Assembly: GCA_032251455.1 (NCBI GenBank)
Contig: JAVVEG010000012.1
Coordinates: 1 to 64,000, forward strand
Length of the DNA stretch: 64,000 bases
From: JAVVEG01 sp032251455
GTDB lineage: Bacteria > Pseudomonadota > Gammaproteobacteria > Pseudomonadales > Pseudohongiellaceae
Direction of reading: 5' to 3'
How positions within the stretch are numbered: position 1 is the first letter of the stretch; each line of letters starts with the position of its first letter. Below the pieces are notes generated by a model, which saw only the letters and a program-made list of their open reading frames with translations, had not been told where the DNA came from and ran no database searches. The position numbers and the translations under genes were made by a program. This document shows, in pieces, positions 1 to 6,030 of the stretch.

Positions 1-146
1 GGTCCGGGTGGCAGGCTTCACGTGGAATGGGTGGCAACCTTCAGCGGTTTACGCAGTGAGGACGGCGGTGATTGTAAAAATCAAAATACCTGCTCAGTCC
101 AGTCTTGACTGCAGAGACCGATTCATAAGCATGAAGATAGACTTCC
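1..146. other. Left edge, possible second IS terminus
   Basis: No convincing gene lies here. Positions 7-44 carry two copies of a GGTGGCANNCTTCA motif (7-20 and 30-43), followed by a TTTACGCA-like stretch. This arrangement resembles the multiple terminal repeats of IS21-family elements, so the stretch may be the end of another insertion sequence that interrupted the IS3-type element to its right. The family assignment rests on recalled terminal-repeat style only and is weak; the repeats themselves are visible. Confidence 0.3.
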
Positions 147-323
147 TCATATTTTACCGACCGCCCCGGCAAAAGGGTATTCAAGGTGCAGCTCATCAAT
201 CAATCGCATCAGCTCCAAATCTTTGTCGCTGACCGCACGGGGTTGGTAGTAAACACTGCTGCGACTCAGATCCAGCAGCTCTACCTGCCGGCTAATCGGC
301 AATTTGTGTTCGGGATCAATCAT
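147..323 (-). pseudogene. IS3-family transposase OrfB, 5' fragment
   Basis: The frame starts at ATG 323 (overlapping the orfA stop as ATGA) and reads 58 codons to a TGA at 147. The N-terminal part has the ISRQVELLDLSRSSVYYQ pattern typical of the HTH_21 region that precedes the DDE (rve) catalytic core in IS3 OrfB proteins. The reading continues only to PFAG and then runs into 5 foreign codons and a stop, so the entire DDE catalytic domain is missing. It was probably translated by -1 frameshifting from orfA rather than from its own start. It is non-functional as a transposase. Confidence 0.75.
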
Positions 324-712
324 TTTTTTGCGCTCAGCAGTCCCGCCTTGTTGAGCGCGCCTTCTAAAAAATCGTTCTCCAACGTCAGCTCGCCGATCTT
401 GGCATGCAGCGCTTTGAGATCGACAGGTGGCTGCGCCTCAGCTTCCCCGCCAAACGCTTGGGCGGCCTGCTCCTGTAGCTGGGTTTTCCATTGCGTGATC
501 TGGTTGGCATGGACATCGTACAGCTGGGCCAGTTCAGCCAGAGTTTTATCGCCCTTGATGGCGGCAATAGCCACTTTGGCCTTGAATGCCGGCGAGTGGT
601 TCCGGCGTGGTCGTCTGCTCATGATTTACTCCTGATAACGAGACATTAATGATGCCTCAGTCAGGGTGCAAATTCACTTATACTGGTGTCCTAAATTGCG
701 GGACCACCTCTT
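165..712 (-). mobile_element. Truncated IS3-family insertion sequence
   Basis: The remnant comprises a complete orfA (320-622), a slippery A7 run at the orfA/orfB junction, and only the first ~53 codons of orfB. Homology to IS3-type OrfB stops after the ELHLEYPFAG motif (DNA position about 165), where unrelated sequence begins. The right terminus is placed near 690-712, where TGGTGTCC and GGGACCACC form an imperfect inverted pair; that boundary is approximate. No matching opposite end is in the window, so the element cannot transpose by itself. Confidence 0.7.
320..622 (-). CDS. IS3-family transposase OrfA (HTH, IS911-type)
   Basis: This 100-residue protein opens with a basic segment (MSRRPRRNHSPAFKAKVA) and an HTH_8/IS911-type helix-turn-helix (about residues 10-50, with AELAQLYDVHANQITQWK). 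A leucine-zipper-like helix follows near residues 70-95 (LHAKIGELTLENDFLEGAL), as in other IS3 OrfA proteins, where it mediates multimerisation. A ribosome site CAGGAG sits just upstream of ATG 622. The gene ends GCA AAA AAA TGA, a classical A-AAA-AAA slippery heptamer that would shift ribosomes by -1 into orfB. OrfA is intact, but its partner is truncated, so it may act only as a DNA-binding protein or repressor. Confidence 0.85.
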   Translation of the reverse strand: MSRRPRRNHSPAFKAKVAIAAIKGDKTLAELAQLYDVHANQITQWKTQLQEQAAQAFGGEAEAQPPVDLKALHAKIGELTLENDFLEGALNKAGLLSAKK

Positions 713-1300
713 AACTCCGGGCATATCTAAGCACCATCAAAGGATTCGTATCGAATTCCAAATAAGTGTCTAAAATACTAAAAACTTGACGGACGCAAAA
801 AGTTCTATTACGTTTATCTTATTGTTTTTGTTATATATTTTTATTGACAGCTTTGGGAATATTATTTAACCTATTAACTATGGGTGCCTGATTTAGCCTC
901 CACAATTTCAGATTAGCTGAATGGCCAATTCATACAAGTAGGGTTCAGCAAACATTTCTGAAGGAGAATTGCTTCATCAAAAAAGTAGTTAGGCAGGCAG
1001 GATCATAGTCTTTAATAGTCCTTTAAATCACAAGTCAAGTTCACTCTTTGTAGCACTTGAAATTGAAAGCTAGACTGGAAATTTTAGACGTCTAAAACAA
1101 TAACAACTCGTGTATTCAAACTATCAATATCAACGAACCGTCGCGAACTGACGATTGGGGAAATATATCCATGGCCGCATAGCAACTATTCGTCGGCCCC
1201 AGATTTAATCTGAGTATATTTCTTCACTCTTATGTGCTCGGCAAGTTGAAAAAATGGAACCTTCAGCACGCCACGTGTTTAATTGATAGGAGTACGCCAG
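713..1300. other. AT-rich intergenic stretch
   Basis: About 590 bases without a supportable gene lie between the IS remnant and the HTH gene. Base composition is distinctly more AT-rich than the rest of the window, fitting a horizontally acquired or island sequence. The only ordered features I see are a perfect 16-bp palindrome at 1082-1097 and a matching 8-base half site (GTCTAAAA) at 768-775. A short reverse-strand open frame (1205-1474) antisense to the HTH gene has no recognisable features and I do not call it. Confidence 0.6.
1082..1097. repeat. Perfect 16-bp palindrome (possible operator)
   Basis: TTTTAGACGTCTAAAA is fully self-complementary. It lies about 200 bases upstream of the HTH/integrase pair, and its half GTCTAAAA recurs at 768-775. 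It could be an operator for the downstream HTH protein or an integrase/excisionase arm site; the sequence alone does not decide. Confidence 0.45.
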
Positions 1301-1645
1301 GTGATCACGCCGCGAATTATCCGCGCCAAACACGCCCATGAATATCTGGGTATGAACCGCAATTTTTTCAATAAACAGGTTAAACCGTATCTTGTTGTCA
1401 TCCCCCGTGGAATTCGCGGCCGTGCCTACGATCGGCTTGACCTCGATAGATGGGCCGAGATAGATAAGGCACAAAACGGATACCCTCCTGAAAAGATTGC
1501 GGAGAAATTATTATGGGAAGACTCAGGCTGCCCGGCCTCGTTAAACGCGGTAAACTTTGGCACATCGACAAATCGATCCGGGGATACGGTAGGCTTTGCG
1601 AAAGCACTGGCTGCTGCGAGCTTGAGGCGGCAGAGCGCTACTTAA
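1301..1645 (+). CDS. Small HTH protein, AlpA/excisionase-like
   Basis: The chosen start is GTG 1301, because AGGAG at 1288-1292 lies 8 nt upstream; an in-frame ATG at 1283 has no such site. The product is 114 residues. The N-terminal half (ITPRIIRAKHAHEYLGMNRN) has the MerR/AlpA-like winged HTH pattern of small excisionase or regulator proteins found beside tyrosine integrases. The basic C-terminal part (TSTNRSGDTVGFAKALAAAS) resembles the conserved tail I recall for this family, supporting translation to its full length. The last 133 nt overlap the integrase gene in another frame, so the two are translationally linked. A role in excision or integrase control is inferred from family and position. 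Confidence 0.65.
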   Translation: MITPRIIRAKHAHEYLGMNRNFFNKQVKPYLVVIPRGIRGRAYDRLDLDRWAEIDKAQNGYPPEKIAEKLLWEDSGCPASLNAVNFGTSTNRSGDTVGFAKALAAASLRRQSAT

Positions 1646-2661
1646 CAAGTCGTGTCCATGCAATTCGCCAACTCATCTCTGGAATACGGCCAGGAATTGT
1701 TTGGCGCGAAGCTGCGACCAAGTACCTGAACGAAAACCTGCATAAGGCGAGTATATCCAAGGATGCTTATCATCTGCGTATGCTTGACGAGCATATCGGC
1801 GATCTGTTGATAGACAACGTACACGATGCGACCCTGGGTCCGTTCATCAAAATGCGACGATCACAAAAGGTACGAACAAAAACCATTAACAATGCTCTTG
1901 GCGTAGTTCGACGTATTTTGAATCTCGCCGCCCAATACTGGCGTTTAGAAAACGGTGCAACCTGGTTGGAGAGCGCCCCAAAAATTTCTATGCAAAAACC
2001 CTTTTCGGGGCGACCAGACTCTTTGAAAACCTATCCACTGGACTGGGACGAGCAAGACGCTCTGCTAAGTCATCTGCCAGAACACTTGTCAAAAATGACG
2101 ATCTTCAAACTCAATACGGGCTGCAGGGAGTCAGAGGTCACAGGACTGCGCTGGAGGTGGGAATGGCAAACTGACCTGTCCCAATTTAAAGGAAGGATTT
2201 TTCTCATTCCAGGTGATGCTGTTTTGCCAAATGACACCGGAATCAAAAACCGAGACGATCGCCTGATCGTGCTTAATGACCTCGCCAAAGCGGTGGTGGA
2301 TAGCTGTCGCGGTGACCACGAGGATTTTGTATTTGTTAGGGGAGGCAAACCCGTCCTTCGTATGAACAACACGAGCTGGAAGAGAGCCTGGCAACAAGCC
2401 GGCTTACCTACCGATAAAAGTTATCGGAAGGGGGTACACAACTTGCGTCATACATGCGGGGGCCGCCTGCGGGCCGCCGGTGTGCCCTTAGAGACGCGCA
2501 GCATCATCCTGGGGCATCGCGTGCATCACATCACAACCCACTATTCACTGCCTGAGATCAGGGAGATTTTAAGCGCCGTAAACTTGCTCTCTGCAGCGTA
2601 CGCTCAAAGAAACAATTCATTGACGCTGATTAAAATCAACCAATGGCAACAGGCCGCTTAG
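1513..2661 (+). CDS. Tyrosine recombinase / integrase (copy 1)
   Basis: This 382-residue site-specific recombinase has an N-terminal SAM-like/core-binding region (about residues 60-165) and a C-terminal catalytic domain. Catalytic residues visible are R205 (TGCRESEVTG), K245 (candidate beta-hairpin lysine), H309 and R312 (HNLRHT), H335 (LGHR) and nucleophile Y344 (THYSLPEI), so the active site is complete. The ATG at 1513 is preceded by GGAG (1501-1504) and matches the start of copy 2 exactly. The 5' end overlaps the HTH gene by 133 nt. By hand count the protein is about 67% identical to the second integrase (2877-4025), from which it diverges mainly after residue 360. It probably catalyses integration or excision of the element bordered by the nearby tRNA-Arg. 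Confidence 0.9.
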   Translation: MGRLRLPGLVKRGKLWHIDKSIRGYGRLCESTGCCELEAAERYLTSRVHAIRQLISGIRPGIVWREAATKYLNENLHKASISKDAYHLRMLDEHIGDLLIDNVHDATLGPFIKMRRSQKVRTKTINNALGVVRRILNLAAQYWRLENGATWLESAPKISMQKPFSGRPDSLKTYPLDWDEQDALLSHLPEHLSKMTIFKLNTGCRESEVTGLRWRWEWQTDLSQFKGRIFLIPGDAVLPNDTGIKNRDDRLIVLNDLAKAVVDSCRGDHEDFVFVRGGKPVLRMNNTSWKRAWQQAGLPTDKSYRKGVHNLRHTCGGRLRAAGVPLETRSIILGHRVHHITTHYSLPEIREILSAVNLLSAAYAQRNNSLTLIKINQWQQAA

Positions 2662-2669
2662 CAAGCGGC
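2653..2669. other. Hairpin around integrase-1 stop codon
   Basis: GCCGCT (2653-2658) pairs with AGCGGC (2664-2669) and the TAG stop lies in the loop. No T-run follows, so it is not a classical terminator. A second hairpin with CCGCC/GGCGG arms (4006-4010 and 4016-4020) lies just before the stop of integrase 2. Confidence 0.4.
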
Positions 2670-2799
2670 TATCCAGTTTGCCACCAGCGGTAGTTGTACA
2701 ACCTAACTTATAAAATTTAGGTGGCAAACACCTGTGGCAGCACTCCCCTAATTGACTGGTCGATATCCTTTTATATCCTCATTCGGCCTCATTTGGCAC

Positions 2800-2828
2800 T
2801 TGACCTGAACCCCCTACGCATCGATCAT
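2800..2828 (+). promoter_or_regulatory. Candidate promoter for integrase 2
   Basis: TTGACC at 2800-2805 (5 of 6 to the -35 consensus), a 17-bp spacer and GATCAT at 2823-2828 (4 of 6 to the -10) precede the second integrase. Directly downstream, AGGTGC (2832-2837) and GCACCT (2845-2850) form an inverted repeat that could be an operator or 5'-UTR hairpin. It is a visual match only. Confidence 0.35.
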
Positions 2829-2876
2829 AGTAGGTGCAACGGGCGCACCTCCTATTTAAGTTTCGGAGGTATGCGT

Positions 2877-4025
2877 ATGGGAAAGAAAAGAGCCGCAGGA
2901 TTGATACGAAGAGGAGGTATTTGGCACATCGACAAGCAGGTTCGCCATTGGGGCAGAATGTGCGAGAGCACAGGCTGCACAGAGCTGGAAGAAGCTGAGC
3001 ATTTCCTAGCCGACAGGTTACGTGAAATTCGACTGCTGCAGTCAGGGCAACGGCCTGCAATGAAGTGGCGTGAGGCAGCTCAGAAATTTCAAGCGGAAAA
3101 TCAGCACAAGGCCTCCCTCGACAAGGACATCATGCATTTGGACTTGCTTGATAGGCACATAGGCGATTTGATGATCGACCGTGTTCACGATGACTCACTT
3201 AGACCTTTTGTCGACCAAAGACGTGCTGATGGCGTCAGGACCAAGACCATCAACAATGCCTTGACCGTGGTTCGCAGGATCCTGAATCTTGCGGCTCGCT
3301 CCTGGCGACTGGACAATGGTCTGACATGGATTGAGACGGCACCGCTGATATCAATGCAAAAACCGCCGACGGGCAGGTCTGATTCATTAAAGGCCTACCC
3401 ACTGGACTGGGATGAGCAAGAAGCGCTGCTGAGTCATCTGGCACCACACTTGGCTAAAATGACGCTTTTTAAGGTCAACACGGGATGTCGGGAATCTGAG
3501 GTCACCGGGCTTCGCTGGGAGTGGGAGTGCCATACTGATCTGCCAGAGCTTGCAGGTCGGATATTTATCATCCCTGGTGATGCTGTGTTGCCAAATGATG
3601 CGGGTGTGAAGAACCGCGATGATCGGTTGGTGGTGTTGAACGACATTGCCAAGTCGGTTGTCGAGAGCTGTCGAGGCGATCATTCCGATTACGTGTTTGT
3701 CCATCGAGGCAAGCACATTCTTCGGATGAACAACAGCAGCTGGCAACGCGCATGGCAAAAGGCAGGACTGCCATGTGATGGGACTTTCAGGAAAGGGGTT
3801 CACAATTTGCGGCACACGTGTGGTCGCAGATTGCGGGCAGCGGGGGTGTCGAAGGAGACGAGGAGCGTGATACTGGGTCACCGTAACGGGGACATCACGA
3901 CCCACTACTCGGCACCGGAGATTCAGGAGATTCTGACTGCGCTAAATAGGCTATGTCAGGACAAGTCCCGCAAAACTCCCGCACTGACGGTTTTCAAACT
4001 GAGAACCGCCAGTCGGGCGGCTTAG
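2877..4025 (+). CDS. Tyrosine recombinase / integrase (copy 2)
   Basis: The start is ATG 2877, chosen because GGAGG at 2865-2869 is 7 nt upstream and because the protein then begins at the same MG as copy 1; the frame stays open further upstream without support. The product is 382 residues, exactly the length of copy 1, and about 67% identical. The catalytic set is intact: R205 (TGCRESEVTG), K245, H309/R312 (HNLRHT), H335 (LGHR) and Y344 (THYSAPEI). There is no HTH partner upstream. The gene ends 25 nt from the CCA end of tRNA-Arg, the usual geometry of an integrase beside its attachment site. The two copies could serve one element with different specificities, or two elements stacked at the same tRNA. 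Confidence 0.9.
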   Translation: MGKKRAAGLIRRGGIWHIDKQVRHWGRMCESTGCTELEEAEHFLADRLREIRLLQSGQRPAMKWREAAQKFQAENQHKASLDKDIMHLDLLDRHIGDLMIDRVHDDSLRPFVDQRRADGVRTKTINNALTVVRRILNLAARSWRLDNGLTWIETAPLISMQKPPTGRSDSLKAYPLDWDEQEALLSHLAPHLAKMTLFKVNTGCRESEVTGLRWEWECHTDLPELAGRIFIIPGDAVLPNDAGVKNRDDRLVVLNDIAKSVVESCRGDHSDYVFVHRGKHILRMNNSSWQRAWQKAGLPCDGTFRKGVHNLRHTCGRRLRAAGVSKETRSVILGHRNGDITTHYSAPEIQEILTALNRLCQDKSRKTPALTVFKLRTASRAA

Positions 4026-4050
4026 AAGTCATTGATTTTTAAGCTAAATT

Positions 4051-4127
4051 TGGCGCACCCGGAGAGATTCGAACTCCCGACCAAGTGGTTCGAAGCCACC
4101 TACTCTATCCAGCTGAGCTACGGGTGC
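4051..4127 (-). tRNA. tRNA-Arg (anticodon TCG)
   Basis: A full cloverleaf can be folded. The 7-bp acceptor GCACCCG pairs with CGGGTGC; the D arm is GCTC/GAGT. The anticodon stem GGTGG/CCACT encloses loop CTTCGAA, giving anticodon TCG (reads CGA). The T arm is GGGAG/CTCTC with loop TTCGAAT, then discriminator G and an encoded CCA at 4053-4051. The 3' end points toward the two integrase genes, so it is the probable chromosomal attachment site of the element to the left. Confidence 0.95.
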
Positions 4128-4188
4128 GTGCGGGGGTGGATTATATAGTGATCATGGCGGCAGGTCACGGCTCTTCAGTAGTTAATTC

Positions 4189-5796
4189 TCACCTAGCCCG
4201 CAGACTGAGCACCCTGACTGCGGCTGGGAGGGCAGTGGCGGTGGTGGCTGGAAGCGACAGGCCGGAATCGACTACCAGGCTTTGGCCGGCGGCCAGGGTT
4301 GACAGGCGTCTTTGTCTGCTGCTGGTTCTGCCGTCCAGTTGTACGGTGAACTCGATCAGCAGTTCACTGACGCCGATCGGGGCCCGGTTGTTTATGCGGG
4401 CCAGCAAACGGCCCTCGTTATCCAGGTACGCACTTGTCTCGATATACTGTGCGGGCTGGTCCTCGATATCCAGGCGGATATAGGCCGCAGTGGCCTGCTC
4501 ACCGATCGGTCCCTGCGCGGATGCAGCCTGACTGAAATACTGCTTTGCCGCCTGCCGGTCGTTGCGGGCCTGGGCCAGGGCGCCCAGTTCATTCATTGCC
4601 GTCGCCGTCGGCAGCAGGTCCACGCTGGCCTGCAGGTCGGCCTGGGCGCGAGTGCGGTCGCCTTCGCGGGAGTAGGCCAGACCGCGGCCCAGGTAATAGT
4701 CGAAGTAGGCATCATCGCGTTCCAGCGCCTGGTCATATTGAGCTATGGCGGCCTGATAGCGGCGCTGGTACAGGTAGATATCTGCTTTCAGGCCATGGAA
4801 GCGGGCTTCACGGGGAAGCAGGGCAATTGCCGTATCGATTTTGTCCATGGCGGCTTCGGCGCGATCTGCCCGCAGCAGTTCGAGGGCCTCGTCGTAGGCC
4901 TGGTAAGCCGGTTGCATCTCCTGCAGGAATCCGATCTGTTCACGGAATTGTTGCTCGCCCAGTTCGCCCCCGCTGATGCCTTCGACACGCAACTGTGCGA
5001 CCAGTGCCCGGTTGTTGTTGACCCGCTCGATGGAGGGCGGGTGGCTGGCAAACAGCCCATCCAGCCAGCTACTTTCCCGTCCTTCCGACAGGCGTACGAA
5101 GGTTTCCTGCAGGCTGATGGCCGCTGCCGGGTCATAGCCGGCTGTAGCCATGTAGCGAATACCATAGGTATCGGCTTCCCGTTCTGCATCTCGACCATAG
5201 CGCTGGGTTGCCAGTTGGGCGCCAAGCTGGGCTCCGCCGGTGATCAGATTGCCATATTCGCTGTTGCTGGCCGCCACTGAGGTCGCCACCAGCACGCCCT
5301 GCAGCAGCATCCCCCGTTCCATGGCCTGGGCACCGTGCCGGGCGGCGGAATGCACGATTTCATGGCCCAGGACGGCAGCCAATTCGGCCTCGTTGTTCAG
5401 CTCCAGCAACAGACCGCGATTGATGGCAATCTTGCCACCGGGCAAGGCCCAGGCATTGGGCACGGAATTGTTGATGACGGTAAATTCATACGGCAGCTGG
5501 CGATCACTGACCGCTGCCAGTCGCTGCCCCACACGGTTGACGTATTCCGTCAGCCCGGGATCAACCTGGTATTTCCCACCCTGCGACTGCAGTGTTGGCG
5601 CGTAGTTCTGCTGTCCCATGGCCACTTCTTCAGACTGGGAGATAAAACTGAGTTCGCGCTGGCCGGTGACGGGGTTGACGGCACATGCGGCCAATAACAG
5701 GGCCAGCAGGGTCAATGGCAGACAGCGGTAGCTGAAAAGAGGTAAACTTCTCGCAAGCAAGTCTTTGACAGGCAAGTCTTTGACAGATAGTTTCAT
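4189..5796 (-). CDS. BepA-like M48 metalloprotease lipoprotein with TPRs
   Basis: This 535-residue periplasmic zinc protease probably works in outer-membrane protein quality control, like E. coli BepA (YfgC). A lipobox LLAAC puts the lipidated Cys at residue 38. The M48 domain has HEIVH at 145-149 (Zn ligands H145 and H149, catalytic E146) and EREAD near 205-209 supplying the third ligand. SHP at 251-253 offers H252, equivalent to the regulatory fourth ligand of BepA. Residues about 300-430 form TPR-type helix pairs, followed by a C-terminal extension of about 90 residues that makes it longer than BepA (487). The N terminus contains a tandem VKDLP/VKDLL duplication, so translation might alternatively start later. 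The gene is monocistronic, divergent from the PQQ dehydrogenase. Confidence 0.88.
   Translation of the reverse strand: MKLSVKDLPVKDLLARSLPLFSYRCLPLTLLALLLAACAVNPVTGQRELSFISQSEEVAMGQQNYAPTLQSQGGKYQVDPGLTEYVNRVGQRLAAVSDRQLPYEFTVINNSVPNAWALPGGKIAINRGLLLELNNEAELAAVLGHEIVHSAARHGAQAMERGMLLQGVLVATSVAASNSEYGNLITGGAQLGAQLATQRYGRDAEREADTYGIRYMATAGYDPAAAISLQETFVRLSEGRESSWLDGLFASHPPSIERVNNNRALVAQLRVEGISGGELGEQQFREQIGFLQEMQPAYQAYDEALELLRADRAEAAMDKIDTAIALLPREARFHGLKADIYLYQRRYQAAIAQYDQALERDDAYFDYYLGRGLAYSREGDRTRAQADLQASVDLLPTATAMNELGALAQARNDRQAAKQYFSQAASAQGPIGEQATAAYIRLDIEDQPAQYIETSAYLDNEGRLLARINNRAPIGVSELLIEFTVQLDGRTSSRQRRLSTLAAGQSLVVDSGLSLPATTATALPAAVRVLSLRAR
5757..5786. repeat. 15-bp tandem duplication
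   Basis: GCAAGTCTTTGACAG occurs twice head to tail (5757-5771 and 5772-5786). It lies in the first codons of the M48 protease gene and is read on the minus strand as VKDLP VKDLL. Confidence 0.9.
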
Positions 5797-5901
5797 GGAC
5801 TGTTTTGCTCCGTCACTTTGCTTTATTGCTTCGTTGCTTTTCGCCAGCTTGCCAAGCCTATAACAAGTCGATAATAAACCACCAATAATAAGACTGAAAA
5901 G

Positions 5902-5925
5902 TGCAACGGCCTTCGGGCTGTTGCA
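5902..5925. other. 10-bp hairpin with TTCG loop
   Basis: TGCAACGGCC (5902-5911), loop TTCG and GGCTGTTGCA (5916-5925) form a stable stem with one G-U pair, in the divergent region between the protease and the PQQ enzyme. Read on the minus strand it is followed by CACTTTTC, giving a weak terminator-like tail. It could be a weak terminator, an attenuator in the protease leader, or an RNA hairpin. Confidence 0.45.
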
Positions 5926-6030
5926 ATTAGTGACGTTGTTCCGCGGCAGCGCTATTTCCCTGGCCCGGCCAAAAAGGATACCATCGCCCGCTTTTTGTTA
6001 CTACTCAGCTTTTGAAGGAGATCTAGTGCA

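Noticed and set aside
2842..2849. Eight-base match GGCGCACC to the tRNA-Arg 3' end
   Set aside because: Too short for an attachment core, and part of a local inverted repeat that explains it better.
1513..4025. RIT (recombinase in trio) element
   Set aside because: Only two recombinases are present, and they are close paralogues instead of the three distinct subfamilies of RITs.
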